A stretch of DNA of 64,000 nt. Origin: an uncultured Chthonomonadales bacterium. GTDB lineage: Bacteria > Armatimonadota > Chthonomonadetes > Chthonomonadales > CAJBBX01. Positions within the stretch are counted from its first letter, which is position 1; every line of letters starts with the position of its first letter. Below, piece by piece: positions 1 through 9,382 of this stretch. The notes beneath the pieces were generated by a model that was given only the letters and a program-made list of their open reading frames with translations, was not told the DNA's origin and made no database searches. A program made the position numbers and the translations under genes. The stretch covers positions 1-64,000 of the forward strand of contig CALLMM010000050.1 in NCBI GenBank assembly GCA_938005745.1, written 5' to 3'.

Positions 1-1
1 C

Positions 2-619
2 TGCACCTCTCCCTACTCGTTTCAGGGGCTGGGCGTCGAAGGGCTGAAGATCCTGAAGGAGGTCTCGCAGCAGACCGGACTGCCGGTCATCACCGAGGTG
101 ATGGATCCGCGCAATGTGGAGCAGGTCTGCGAATATGCGGACATCCTCCAGATCGGTACGCGCAACATGCAAAACTACGATCTGCTTCGGGAGGTGGGGC
201 GCTGCCGAACGCCGGTCATGCTCAAGCGCGGGATGTGGGCGAAGATCGAGGAGTGGCTTCAGGCAGCCGAATATATCTTCCTGGGCGGAAATCACGCGGT
301 GATGCTGTGCGAGCGGGGCATACGAACCTTTGAGACCCATACCCGCAATACCCTCGATCTTTCGGCGGTTCCGGCGGTCAAACAGCTTTCGCATCTGCCC
401 GTCATCGTGGATCCGAGTCAGGGGACGGGAAAGTCGAGCCTCGTCGCCCCGATGACGAAAGCCGCCATCGCCTGCGGCGCAGACGGACTGATCATTGAGG
501 TGCATCCTCAGCCGGATAAAGCGATCAAGGACGGGGCGCAGTCGCTGACCTTTGACAGCTTCTCGCAGCTTATGGAGGAGTGCCGTCCCATCGCGGCGGC
601 GGTCGGGCGAGCGTTATAG
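2..619 (+). CDS. aroF: 3-deoxy-7-phosphoheptulonate synthase, C-terminal part (5' end outside window)
   Basis: The enzyme condenses phosphoenolpyruvate with erythrose 4-phosphate in the first step of the shikimate pathway, in the cytoplasm. The frame is open from base 2, so the N-terminus lies outside the window. The visible ~205 residues form the C-terminal part of a type I-beta (AroA/AroF-like) TIM barrel: [54 protein letters not shown] and EVHPQPDKA are the family's substrate- and metal-binding segments. The protein ends soon after the last of these, so no chorismate mutase domain is fused at the C-terminus. The next gene starts 16 bp downstream on the same strand. The internal ATG at 98 is not the true start. 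The function is sure; the symbol is a convention. Confidence 0.93.
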   Translation, partial: CTSPYSFQGLGVEGLKILKEVSQQTGLPVITEVMDPRNVEQVCEYADILQIGTRNMQNYDLLREVGRCRTPVMLKRGMWAKIEEWLQAAEYIFLGGNHAVMLCERGIRTFETHTRNTLDLSAVPAVKQLSHLPVIVDPSQGTGKSSLVAPMTKAAIACGADGLIIEVHPQPDKAIKDGAQSLTFDSFSQLMEECRPIAAAVGRAL

Positions 620-635
620 AGAAACGAGGATCAAC

Positions 636-1541
636 ATGGAATGTGGCGTATCGAGACGCGCCTTTCTCAGCCAGTCCGCGATGTTTGCAGCGAGTGCGGC
701 GGTGATGCCTCTCTCTCTCGGGGCGATCGAGCCGATCCAGAGAGCCGGCGGTCCGCATCTGCGGGTCGGCAACTGCGCCTACTCCTACCGTGACTACCTG
801 CAGGGCAAGAAAGCCCCGCACATGACTCTAGAGGATTTCATCAGCCGGATGGCGGAGACCGGGATAGACGGAGTGGAGTTGACCGGATACTACTTCCCCG
901 ATCCTCTGACCGGAGACTACATCAATAAGATTGTGCGCCACTGTTTTCTGCTGGGACTGGATATCTGCGGCTCTGCCACGCGCAGTACCTTCACGCTTCC
1001 GCCGGGTGAGGCGCGTGACCGGGAGATCGCCCATGTCAAACAGTGGATAGACTACTCCGCCGATATGGGGTCGCCCTGCCTGCGGGTCTTCGCCGGGAAT
1101 GCCCCGCAGGGCGTGTCGGAGGCTCAGGCGCAGAAGTGGGTGGTGGAGTGCCTGGAGGAGTGCAGTGAACGCGCCTCCGAAAAGGGCGTGATGCTCGCGC
1201 TGGAGAATCACGGAGGCGTTACCGCGACGCCGGAGGGGGTCAAGGCGATCTTGAGCGCGGTGCAGTCGGAGTGGGTGGGCTTGAAGCTGGATACCGGCAA
1301 CTTCCATACAAAAGACCCCTACGCCGATCTCGCGCAGGTGGCTTCCTATGCCATCTCGGTGCATGTGAAGACGGAGACCCACTACAATCGGGAGAGCAAG
1401 CCCGCGGATTTGAAGCGGATTGTGAAGCTGCTGACAGAGGTCAACTATCGCGGCTACCTGAACCTGGAGTATGAGGCGGCGGAAGACCCGCTCACGGCGG
1501 TACCCCGTACGCTGCGAGAGCTGATCCGTCTGACCTCCTGA
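636..1541 (+). CDS. Tat-exported sugar phosphate isomerase/epimerase family protein (TIM barrel)
   Basis: This 301-aa protein has the xylose-isomerase-like (AP_endonuc_2) TIM-barrel fold used by sugar and inositol isomerases or epimerases. The N-terminus reads VSRRAFLSQS, a twin-arginine signal followed by an alanine-rich hydrophobic stretch, so it is probably exported folded. Metal- and substrate-site candidates are LENHGG, LKLDTGNF, VHVKTE and LNLEYEA near the C-terminal half. ATG 636 is chosen because AACGAGGA lies just upstream and the Tat motif follows directly; a longer open frame from 552 overlaps the DAHP synthase gene. The substrate is unknown. Tat-targeted members are frequent in Planctomycetes and Armatimonadota (recollection). 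Confidence 0.85.
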   Translation: MECGVSRRAFLSQSAMFAASAAVMPLSLGAIEPIQRAGGPHLRVGNCAYSYRDYLQGKKAPHMTLEDFISRMAETGIDGVELTGYYFPDPLTGDYINKIVRHCFLLGLDICGSATRSTFTLPPGEARDREIAHVKQWIDYSADMGSPCLRVFAGNAPQGVSEAQAQKWVVECLEECSERASEKGVMLALENHGGVTATPEGVKAILSAVQSEWVGLKLDTGNFHTKDPYADLAQVASYAISVHVKTETHYNRESKPADLKRIVKLLTEVNYRGYLNLEYEAAEDPLTAVPRTLRELIRLTS

Positions 1542-1602
1542 AAAAAAGTTAACGATAAATCGCGCAGACTGCGGAAGAAATGCCTTCGAGGAGGCATCTC
1601 TG

Positions 1603-2013
1603 ATGCAGTTCGTGAAGAGCGCAATTCTATCGCTGATCGCGGTGGGGCTTGTCGGATCGCTGCTGTATCCGGATCGTAATCCGCTGCTGCGTGACCTTCG
1701 GCGGGATGTCGCCCGCGTTCGCATGGAGCAGATTTCGGAAGCCTGTCAGCACTACATCCGCATGGAGCAGCGACCTCCGCTGAGCCTGGAAGAGCTGGTC
1801 AGGGGCGGATATGTCGGCAGATATGCGCAGGCGAAGAGCCTTCTGCACGACCCGTTCGGGCAGAAGCTGCTCTATCGCCCTCCGACGCCTCGCAGAAAAG
1901 GGGGGATTATGAGCGCGGGACCGGATCGGCAGCCGGGCACGTCCGACGATATTCGCGTCTCGATACCCTATCCGCAGGATATGCTGCTGCTTACGGGCAG
2001 CCTGCCGGAGTGA
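1603..2013 (+). CDS. GspG-like pseudopilin-domain protein
   Basis: The 136-aa protein has one N-terminal hydrophobic helix (about residues 4-22), a short helical stretch, then a compact domain with PPLSLEELV, GGYVGRY, DPFGQKLLYR and SAGPDRQPGTSDDI. The last motif matches the calcium-binding loop of type II secretion major pseudopilins (GspG), where Asp residues hold the ion. A canonical prepilin peptidase site (G followed by FTLIE) is not visible, so it may be a membrane-anchored relative and not a processed pseudopilin. GAGGAGG precedes the ATG. No other secretion gene lies beside it. The domain call is from motif recognition; the role is inferred. Confidence 0.65.
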   Translation: MQFVKSAILSLIAVGLVGSLLYPDRNPLLRDLRRDVARVRMEQISEACQHYIRMEQRPPLSLEELVRGGYVGRYAQAKSLLHDPFGQKLLYRPPTPRRKGGIMSAGPDRQPGTSDDIRVSIPYPQDMLLLTGSLPE

Positions 2014-2093
2014 GCCGGCATAACGATTAGATAGTCCTACCGTACATGTTGAATATCTGTATTATTGCTTCTCGGACATGGAGGTTCATTCGG

Positions 2094-3338
2094 ATGCGTC
2101 CTCTTGCGCCTGCTCTTGTTCTGGCGGTCCTCGCTCTCTTCACTCTGGAGGCTCCCGTGTCTGCTCAGCTTAAAGCGGCGGCGGGGAAGGTGGACATCTC
2201 CCCGACACGCGCCGCCTTCATCGCCGGATACGCCTCAAACCGGAAAAGCACGGGTCAGCATGATCCGCTCTGGGCGCGCTGCCTGGTGCTTCAGAACGGC
2301 GACCAGACGGTGGCGCTGGTGAGCTGCGATCTGCTGGGAATCATCCGCCCCTATGCAGAGCGGGTGCGCGCGATGGTCCGGAGCGTTCCGGCGGAGCGGG
2401 TATTGATCGGCGCGACCCACACGCACTCCGGACCCGACACCTACGGTCAGTGGGGACCGGACCGGATGACCAGCGGCGTGGATAGGGAGTGGATGGAGGG
2501 GCTTCTGAAGAAGATCGCTGCGCTGGTGGATGAGACGGCGTCGAGACTGGAACCGGCGAAGGTACGATTTGGCAGGCAGGCGGAGGTCGCCAACTGCTCC
2601 TATAATGCGCGCGTTCAGGAGATCCTTGACACCGAGCTGCTGGCGATGCAGGTGGCAAATCCGCAGGGGAAGACCATCGCCACACTGATTAACTTTGCAT
2701 GTCATCCCGAGGTGCTGAACAACCGTACCATGACCTCTGACTTTCCGCACTGGCTGCGGCTGCGCGTGGAGGAGAGGCTCGGCGGCGTGGCGATCTATAT
2801 GAACGGCGCGCTGGGGGGAATGGTGACCGCGCTGATCCAGAACGAGGAGAAGTATCCGAAGGGAGAGGCGTGGCCCGAAGCGGAGCGGATCGGCAACACA
2901 CTGGCGGATGCCACGCTTGCCGCGCTGGAGGGGGCTTCCTGGGAGGAGTCTCCCAACTTCACTTTTCAGCAGCGGCTCTTCCGGGTTCCTCTGGAGAACG
3001 CCGGCTTCAAGCTGCTGATCGCCGCCAAAATTCTGCCCGGCGAATTGGTGGATGGATCGGACATCCTGACGGAGGTCTCCCGCTTCACGCTGGGACCGGC
3101 GGAGTTCATTACGCTTCCGGGAGAGGTGCTGCCGAATATCGGTCTCTATCTCAAAACGAAGATGCGGTCACCTTATAAGTTTCAGCTGGGATTGACCGGC
3201 GACGCGCTGGGGTACATCCTGACGGCGGAGGACTTCATCCTGAAACTCTATGCCTACGAGTCCTCTGTCTCGGTTGGTCCGAAGATGGGTCCGCTGATGA
3301 CCGAAAACCTTCTTGCGTTGATTGAGAGCGGAAAATAG
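2094..3338 (+). CDS. Secreted neutral/alkaline ceramidase-like protein
   Basis: This is a 414-aa protein with a cleavable signal peptide (MRPLAPALVLAVLALFTL to about SAQ). It matches the N-terminal domain of neutral/alkaline non-lysosomal ceramidases: KVDISPT near the mature start, HDPLWARCLVL, SCDLLGI, then the Zn-binding-type segment GATHTHSGPDTYG and NFACHPEVL. Family enzymes hydrolyse the amide of ceramides, but short bacterial members like this often have unknown substrates and lack the C-terminal domain. I chose ATG 2094 because GGAGGT lies 8 bp upstream and it opens a standard signal peptide; the frame extends 16 codons upstream without such features. Stand-alone gene between a pseudopilin gene and the polysaccharide locus. 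Confidence 0.75.
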   Translation: MRPLAPALVLAVLALFTLEAPVSAQLKAAAGKVDISPTRAAFIAGYASNRKSTGQHDPLWARCLVLQNGDQTVALVSCDLLGIIRPYAERVRAMVRSVPAERVLIGATHTHSGPDTYGQWGPDRMTSGVDREWMEGLLKKIAALVDETASRLEPAKVRFGRQAEVANCSYNARVQEILDTELLAMQVANPQGKTIATLINFACHPEVLNNRTMTSDFPHWLRLRVEERLGGVAIYMNGALGGMVTALIQNEEKYPKGEAWPEAERIGNTLADATLAALEGASWEESPNFTFQQRLFRVPLENAGFKLLIAAKILPGELVDGSDILTEVSRFTLGPAEFITLPGEVLPNIGLYLKTKMRSPYKFQLGLTGDALGYILTAEDFILKLYAYESSVSVGPKMGPLMTENLLALIESGK

Positions 3339-3545
3339 TCCGTTTTCAGAGTTGTCGGGAGAAGAGCAGGCATCAGAGTTGAAACGTCGCGCCTTCATAA
3401 GCAGTTCACGGGGGCGCGGCGTATTTATTTTCATCCTTTGGCTGAGCCGTATGATAATCGGTGAGTAGGTTACACTGAGTTGCCAATAATAACAGGGGAA
3501 ATCTCTCATACTGCAATGCCAGTCGGGTGAGGAGCGTTCGTCTTC

Positions 3546-4454
3546 ATGAAGGTATCGGTGATAATCTGTACGCGCAACAGAGGACCGTTGATCGAACAGA
3601 CGCTTCACAGCATCCTTGCCGGCTCGCGGCTGCCGGACGAACTGCTGGTCGTTGATCAGAGCGATGACGGGGCGACCGGCGAGGTCGTTCAGAGGATCGC
3701 GGAGAGCGAGCCGCGCCTTCGCTACCTGCTGACGGAGACGCGCGGACTCTCCCGGGCGCGAAATGTGGGGATTCTGGAGGCGCAGGGCGACCTGATCGCC
3801 TTCACGGATGATGATGTGGTGGTCTTTCCCGACTGGCTGCGGAGGGTGGAGGAGGAGTTTCAAAACTATCCTGATCTGGGGATCCTGTTCGGGACAGTGA
3901 TCCCGCCGGAGAGTTACGACTGGCAGAATGAGCACATCCCCTATATCCTGCTCAAGACCTGTCGTCCGATAACCCGATCTCACTACCATATTGCGGGTAT
4001 GGGCGCAAATATGTGCATCCGCACGAAAGTGATCGAGCGGATCGGACTCTTTGAAGAGTGTCTGGGAGCCGGAACGCCGATGATCGGCTATGAGGACTAT
4101 GAGTACGCCTTTCGCGCGCTCTACGCCGAACCTATGGTTCGGATCCATCATGTGGATGAGATCCGGGTGGTGCATCATGCCGGGGCGCGCGCCGGCGCGG
4201 AGAAAGATCAGTTTACTACGAATATGTTCGGCAAGGGACGCGGTCTCTTCTGGGCGTATCTGTTGAAAAACCGTTTCCGACCGGCGTATCTCTACCGGTT
4301 CCTCTGGTTTAATGGACGGATGATGCGCATTACCCTGATGAGCCTGCTGCGCCTGCGGAAGCCCAGCGGCTTCAAGACCTACCTGTTGACGCTCTACTAC
4401 TGCATGACCGGACTGGCGACCGTTCCTCGCAGAAAAGTTCATCCGCTGTCGTAG
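3546..4454 (+). CDS. Glycosyltransferase family 2 (first of the polysaccharide locus)
   Basis: The 302-aa protein has a GT-A fold. It opens with KVSVIICTRNRG, followed by the nucleotide-sugar site and the metal-binding AFTDDDVVVFPDW (about residues 81-93). GYEDYEYAFRAL near residue 185 is the acceptor/catalytic-base region. It probably transfers one sugar to a growing lipid-linked glycan at the cytoplasmic face. It is followed after 19 bp by a pyruvyltransferase gene, a pairing repeated once more in this locus. No transmembrane segments are obvious except a weakly hydrophobic C-terminus. Donor and acceptor sugars cannot be told. Confidence 0.88.
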   Translation: MKVSVIICTRNRGPLIEQTLHSILAGSRLPDELLVVDQSDDGATGEVVQRIAESEPRLRYLLTETRGLSRARNVGILEAQGDLIAFTDDDVVVFPDWLRRVEEEFQNYPDLGILFGTVIPPESYDWQNEHIPYILLKTCRPITRSHYHIAGMGANMCIRTKVIERIGLFEECLGAGTPMIGYEDYEYAFRALYAEPMVRIHHVDEIRVVHHAGARAGAEKDQFTTNMFGKGRGLFWAYLLKNRFRPAYLYRFLWFNGRMMRITLMSLLRLRKPSGFKTYLLTLYYCMTGLATVPRRKVHPLS

Positions 4455-4473
4455 GACTTTTTATCGAAAGTGA

Positions 4474-5793
4474 ATGCGCCTGTTGAAGATCCTGATCGTA
4501 GATAATGTCCTGTGCAATATGGGAGACGCCGCCATCGTGCTGGCGATGCACGCCTCTCTGCGGGAGGAGTTTGGAGCGGATACGGTTATCAAGACGTGCT
4601 TCTGCGGGGCGACCTCCGATCCGGGAGTCTACGGGCAGCTCTACCCGGAGTTGAACTTGGTGCGCACGTTATGGCATGCACTCTACGACTGGTACACGCC
4701 GAAATGGAAAGTCTGGTCGAAAATCGTCCGTCGAACCGCGCCGGAGCGTTTCACGCTGCAGGCAAAGCTCCATCAGCACGGCATTCCAATCCCGACGCTG
4801 ATCGGCAAGGAGAGAGAGCTGTTTCGCGAATTTGCGGAGTCCGATCTGGTCATCGTTACCGGAGGCGCGCCTCTCTCTACCTCCTGGACGGCACAGTACT
4901 TGCGTCCGCATCGGGTCGCAGAGTATCAGACAGCGCTTCTGCTGGGGAAACCGCTTGTCTTCTATGCCGCCTCTTACGGTCCTTTTACGCAGGAGGACGA
5001 CCTTCCGGATCGCCTGCGGGAGGTGATGGAGCGCGCCGCGGCGGTCATCTGCCGGGACGCCGATGCGCTGACGACAGTGCGTGATCGCATCGGCGTGAAA
5101 ACAGAGAATGTGCATCAGACCATAGACGAGGCGATCCTTCTCACTGCCAGGAGACCGGAAAAGCAGTTTGTCCCGGACAGGAGCCTGCAGAGCCGGCTGG
5201 GGATCGTCGTCCATAAGTGGCACTGGCTCGGATACCCGGATCCGAAGAAGAAGCAGGAGGAGTTTGAAAGACGGATCGCGGAGTGCTGCCGTGAAGTGCT
5301 GCTGCGGAACGATACGGATATCGTCTTTATGACCAGTCATCCGGAGGTGCCCGGCTCCATGTTTGTGGAGGTGGATGTGCCTCTCAGAATTCACGGGATG
5401 CTGCCGGCGGATCTGCAGTCTAGAGCGCATGTGGTGACCGAGTGGGTGCATCCGCAGGAGTTTGCCTGGATCATGGGGCAGTGCGATCTGGTGATCTCCA
5501 GCCGCCTACATGGCGGAATCCTGAGTCTGGCGGGCGGCGCGCCGATCCTCGCGCTGGGCTACGAGCCGAAGACCCGGGGATTTCTGGAGCAGATCGGGCT
5601 GGAGGAGTGGATGTTCCCGATGGGCGAGTTTCAGACGCATGAACTTCTGGACAGGGTCTGCTGGATGCTGGATCATCGCGAGGAGTGCCGCGAGAGGCGC
5701 AATCGCGCGGTGGATCAGGCGCGCCGCATCGCCCTGCAGAATCGAAAGATCACGAGAGCCGCTTTCGAAACGTTTACCAAGAGAGCATGTTAA
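4474..5793 (+). CDS. Polysaccharide pyruvyl transferase family protein
   Basis: The 439-aa protein belongs to the CsaB/WcaK-like family that adds ketal-linked pyruvate from PEP to sugars, or is related to it. Visible marks are the N-terminal ILIVDNVLCNMGDAAI, the central VTGGAPLSTSW, FYAASYGPF, and the C-terminal SSRLHGGILSLAGGAP where family members bind the donor. Pyruvylation makes surface glycans acidic and can serve as the ligand for SLH domains. The stop overlaps the next gene's start by 7 bp (ATGTTAA), implying translational coupling. The Shine-Dalgarno sequence is weak (GAAAG). Some family members are not shown to transfer pyruvate, so the reaction is inferred. Confidence 0.82.
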   Translation: MRLLKILIVDNVLCNMGDAAIVLAMHASLREEFGADTVIKTCFCGATSDPGVYGQLYPELNLVRTLWHALYDWYTPKWKVWSKIVRRTAPERFTLQAKLHQHGIPIPTLIGKERELFREFAESDLVIVTGGAPLSTSWTAQYLRPHRVAEYQTALLLGKPLVFYAASYGPFTQEDDLPDRLREVMERAAAVICRDADALTTVRDRIGVKTENVHQTIDEAILLTARRPEKQFVPDRSLQSRLGIVVHKWHWLGYPDPKKKQEEFERRIAECCREVLLRNDTDIVFMTSHPEVPGSMFVEVDVPLRIHGMLPADLQSRAHVVTEWVHPQEFAWIMGQCDLVISSRLHGGILSLAGGAPILALGYEPKTRGFLEQIGLEEWMFPMGEFQTHELLDRVCWMLDHREECRERRNRAVDQARRIALQNRKITRAAFETFTKRAC

Positions 5794-6725
5794 TCACAGT
5801 CTGCATATCAACCGTGCGTCCGGACACGCTGGAGTATTCCGTGCGCTCCATACTCTCACAGACCTACCGTGACTGGGAACTGATCATCGTGTCTCAGGGA
5901 GGCAGCGCCGACCTGCAGGATGCCGTCTGCAGGACAGTGAAACGGGATGGTCGGATACGGAACATTCATCTCAACGAAAAGGGTCTCAGTCGGGGGCGCA
6001 ACGCCGGCATCGAAGCCGCCCGCGGAGAGGTGATCGCTTTTACCGACGACGACTGTGAAGCGCCGGAGGATTGGCTGCAGACCATTGCGGAGTCGTTTCA
6101 GCAATACCCGGAGGCGGGGCTTCTGGGGGGAAGCCTTATCGCCCCGGATACCCCTCGGTCGCTGATCTCGACCTGCCCGGAGTTTCATGCGAACGAGTGC
6201 TACTACGATCCTCGTAAACAGAGCGCACCCCCCGGATACGGGTGGGCTGGGGGCGATTTCGCGCTGAGAACCTCCGTCGCAAAGAGGGTCGGTCCCTTTG
6301 ATAACTTTCTGGGAGCAGGCACCTTCTTCCCCTGCTGCGAGGATATAGACTACGGTCTCAGGGTGGAGAAAGCAGGGGTCGTCTGTATCTCCTCCCCGCG
6401 TGTGCGCGTGTACCATACCTACGGGCGCCGATACGGGCTGAAAGCGGTATGGAAGCATCTGGATAACTATGCGGTCGGCAGAGGGGCATTTCTAGCAAAG
6501 TTGAAGCAGATCCGCCATCCCCTGGCTGAAATGTGGGAGCGGGAAGAGAGGAATGCTGGATGGTCCAAACTACTCAGAAAGCCTCACCGCTTCCTTCTCG
6601 ACCGATATTTCCGCCGGCGCGTTCGGTACGGGTTCGAGGAGTATAACCGGCTCTTTCGTGTGGAGAACGGACTATCCGTCCCTGTCAACCATCAGGATCA
6701 GGGGAGGAGGGTAGAGACGACATGA
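5787..6725 (+). CDS. Glycosyltransferase family 2 (second of the polysaccharide locus)
   Basis: The 312-aa GT-A enzyme begins LITVCISTVRPDTLEYSVRS and carries the metal-binding AFTDDDCEAPEDW and a late EDIDYGLRVEKAG motif. Its start, ATG 5787, sits inside the stop region of the preceding pyruvyltransferase gene, and its own stop overlaps the following one (ATGA at 6722). The three products are therefore probably made in step. It resembles the first glycosyltransferase of the cluster in layout (start motif, TDDD, E-D-[YI]-[ED]-Y), which suggests duplication of a GT2/pyruvyltransferase module. Substrates unknown. Confidence 0.87.
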   Translation: MLITVCISTVRPDTLEYSVRSILSQTYRDWELIIVSQGGSADLQDAVCRTVKRDGRIRNIHLNEKGLSRGRNAGIEAARGEVIAFTDDDCEAPEDWLQTIAESFQQYPEAGLLGGSLIAPDTPRSLISTCPEFHANECYYDPRKQSAPPGYGWAGGDFALRTSVAKRVGPFDNFLGAGTFFPCCEDIDYGLRVEKAGVVCISSPRVRVYHTYGRRYGLKAVWKHLDNYAVGRGAFLAKLKQIRHPLAEMWEREERNAGWSKLLRKPHRFLLDRYFRRRVRYGFEEYNRLFRVENGLSVPVNHQDQGRRVETT

Positions 6726-7984
6726 AGATCGTCGTGGAGAACAGCGGCTATGATATGCGTAATCTGGGCGATCTGGCAATGCTTCAGATCGGCGTCAATC
6801 GCCTTCACTCTCTCTGGCCCGATGCGCAGATCCATGTGCTCACCCTCAATCCAGAAGCGGTTTTAAAACAGACGCCCGGCGCAGTCGCTTTTCCTTTAGG
6901 GGTCTCGTCCGAAGCCGCGTCCGTTGGATCGGAGAGCGCGCCTACGCCAAAATCTCGTTCTAAAGCGGTGAAAAATCTGTTGAACGGCTTGAAAGGGAAG
7001 ATCGTCTACCGGCATCCCTCGCTGGCTCTAAAGCTGATGACCATTCGCCGCAACCGATACGGGCTGGAGAAGATGATCCGAGAGGCAGATCTGGTGGTGG
7101 CGACCGGCGGAGGATATATCACCGAAATATTCCCCATCAACATGATGGGAGCGTTAACGACGCTGGACATCGCGCGAAGATGCGGCAAACCGTCCGTTCT
7201 CATGGGGCATGGAATCGGACCGATTGACAATCCCCATCTATTACGATTAACCGGCAGGGTGCTGCGAACGGCGAGTCTCATCACGTTGCGGGAGAGGCGG
7301 TTCAGTCTTCCTCTGGTTGAGCAGATGGGCGTCTCGAAAGACCGAATCCGTGTTACGGGAGATGACGCGGTCGAATATAGCTATATCAACCGTCTGAACC
7401 ATGCAGGAGAGGGGCTGGGGATCAACCTGCGGGTAGCCAGCTACTCGGAGGTGAATTCAGACCTTCTGCAGAAGGTGCGTTCCGTTTTCCAGATGGTTGT
7501 GAAGGAGTTGAAGGCTCCCCTGATACCCCTGCCGATCTCCTTCTACGGGCGTGGCGACGATCTGGAGGCGATCGAGCGGCTGACGCGGGGGCTGGGCGGC
7601 AGTGCGGATAAGAGCAGAGGTTTTGATTCGCCCCTAGATGTCGCTCATGAGGCGTCTCGCTGCCGGGTGGTGGTCACGGGAAGCTACCACGCAGGGGTCT
7701 TCGCGCTGTCTCAGGGCGTGCCTGCGGTCTGTCTGGCGAAGTCGAAGTACTATGTGATGAAATTTGAGGGGTTAGCCGATATGTTCGGAAAGGGGTGCGC
7801 CGTGCTACATCTGGACGACCCGATGCTGGAGGATAAGCTGCTGCAGACGGTACGTCAGTTGTGGCAGGACGCAGACAGTTATCGCAACAGCCTGCTTTCC
7901 GCCGCGCAAGAACAGATGGAGCAGAGCCGGGAAGCCTACAGAAGCCTGCCGGAAATAGTGACGAGAGCGACGATGACTGCCTAA
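6722..7984 (+). CDS. Polysaccharide pyruvyl transferase family protein (second copy)
   Basis: The 420-aa protein begins KIVVENSGYDMRNLGDLAML, the family's nucleotide/PEP-binding start, followed by VVATGGGYITEIFP, SVLMGHGIGPIDN, and the C-terminal VTGSYHAGVFALSQGVP. It probably modifies a sugar of the same glycan with pyruvate. It overlaps the upstream glycosyltransferase gene by 4 bp. Compared with the first copy its middle section is shorter and its N-terminus differs, so the two likely act on different sugars. A linker rich in Ser, Lys and Ala lies near residues 60-90. Confidence 0.82.
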   Translation: MKIVVENSGYDMRNLGDLAMLQIGVNRLHSLWPDAQIHVLTLNPEAVLKQTPGAVAFPLGVSSEAASVGSESAPTPKSRSKAVKNLLNGLKGKIVYRHPSLALKLMTIRRNRYGLEKMIREADLVVATGGGYITEIFPINMMGALTTLDIARRCGKPSVLMGHGIGPIDNPHLLRLTGRVLRTASLITLRERRFSLPLVEQMGVSKDRIRVTGDDAVEYSYINRLNHAGEGLGINLRVASYSEVNSDLLQKVRSVFQMVVKELKAPLIPLPISFYGRGDDLEAIERLTRGLGGSADKSRGFDSPLDVAHEASRCRVVVTGSYHAGVFALSQGVPAVCLAKSKYYVMKFEGLADMFGKGCAVLHLDDPMLEDKLLQTVRQLWQDADSYRNSLLSAAQEQMEQSREAYRSLPEIVTRATMTA

Positions 7985-8048
7985 GAGATCAACACCATGG
8001 GAGCGAAGCTGCTGCCGTTGATGGCTTCGGAGAGGAACCATACCAGCG

Positions 8049-9269
8049 ATGAGGATGACACGACCACGAAAAGTTTTGGAATCGGACGGGCGCGTGACGC
8101 TGCTGCATCCGGTGACGGTGCAGGACAGAGAGTTCGAGCTGTTTCTACGTGTTCCAGGCGAGCCGGTCTATGAGGGCGTGGAGCCGTTTATTGCGCTGAC
8201 CCTGCTGCCCGCCATGCGTCTGGGAACCGATATAGTGGTGGAGACGCCTGTCTCGCCGAAGTTCCTGAAGGGAATTGAGAAGATACAGGAGCAGCTTCAT
8301 GCGTGGTTTCCCCAAGAGCTGAAAAAGGTCCGAGTTGAGGCGGAGCCAATGCGAAGTCCGCCTGCGCCGATCGAAACGGGGAAGTCGGGGTGCCTCTTCA
8401 GCGGAGGTGTCGACTCGTTCTACTCTATACTGACGCATCGCGAGGAGCTGAGCGGACTGATTTTCGGTCACGGACTGGATATTCAATTAGATCGTTTTGA
8501 TCTTCGAGAGCGCGTGCAACAGCAGCTTCGTCATGCCGCCGAAGATATACGGCTGCCGCTCGTGGAAGTGGAGACTAATGCACGTCACCTTTTCGATGCG
8601 ACGGTAGACTGGGGGAAGCACTATCATGGATCCGTGCTGGCAGGGGTCGCCCTTGTTCTGTCTCGCAGGTTCGCCAGCATGATAATCCCCTCAGGAAGAA
8701 CTCCAGACATGCTTTTCCCGTGGGGGTCCCATCCAGAGGTTGACCCGCTCTGGAGTACTGAGTGGTTTGCCATTATCCATGACAGCATTGAGACTTCTCG
8801 CTCAGAGAAGATCATGTTCATTGCAGGGGCGGAGGTTGCTCAAAAGCATCTGCGCGTCTGTTATCATAACGTCTCTGGCAAGCTCAACTGCGGGAGATGC
8901 GAGAAGTGTCTTCGAACCATGGTGGTGCTTCGCGCTGCGGGTGTGCTGGACAGATGTACTAACTTTGAAACCGAGCTAGATTTGAAGCGGGTCGCATCTT
9001 TGCCATTGCTATCCCGGAATATTGAAGTATGGTATGAAGATATTCTCAAAACTGTACGGAAAAACGACAACGACCTGGAGTTAAAACAGGCGCTGGAGGA
9101 CTGCTTGAACCGCAAATTCGATCGTGGAGTGCTTCGGCTTCTTCGTCGGATATGGTGGAGACTCAAGAGATATAAGTATCGCAACCGGAATCTTTTCTAT
9201 CCCATCTCCCTTGCAGAGATTGAAGCGAGATCGAAACAGGCGGGAGTTATCACCAGTTCCGCGTCTTAA
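8049..9269 (+). CDS. QueC-like PP-loop ATPase of the polysaccharide locus
   Basis: The 406-aa protein has an adenine nucleotide alpha-hydrolase (PP-loop) core: SGGVDS at about residues 118-123. A Zn-type cysteine cluster lies at C271, C281, C284 and C287 (NCGRCEKC), spaced much like that of 7-cyano-7-deazaguanine synthase. Such enzymes activate a carboxylate or amide by adenylation. An N-terminal ~110 residues without recognised motifs and a basic C-terminal tail are extra to QueC. Placement between a pyruvyltransferase and a flippase argues for glycan modification over queuosine synthesis, but this is inference. The start could also be the ATG two codons downstream (8055). Confidence 0.7.
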   Translation: MRMTRPRKVLESDGRVTLLHPVTVQDREFELFLRVPGEPVYEGVEPFIALTLLPAMRLGTDIVVETPVSPKFLKGIEKIQEQLHAWFPQELKKVRVEAEPMRSPPAPIETGKSGCLFSGGVDSFYSILTHREELSGLIFGHGLDIQLDRFDLRERVQQQLRHAAEDIRLPLVEVETNARHLFDATVDWGKHYHGSVLAGVALVLSRRFASMIIPSGRTPDMLFPWGSHPEVDPLWSTEWFAIIHDSIETSRSEKIMFIAGAEVAQKHLRVCYHNVSGKLNCGRCEKCLRTMVVLRAAGVLDRCTNFETELDLKRVASLPLLSRNIEVWYEDILKTVRKNDNDLELKQALEDCLNRKFDRGVLRLLRRIWWRLKRYKYRNRNLFYPISLAEIEARSKQAGVITSSAS

Positions 9270-9382
9270 CAGGGGAAGAGCAGAGAAGCCGGTTCGCGAG
9301 AAATGGATTGGATGAAGCATTAGACTGAAAATGGATCATGAACGTGTGAAGAGAGCAAGTTTGAGTTGATTGGGCTGGAGCG

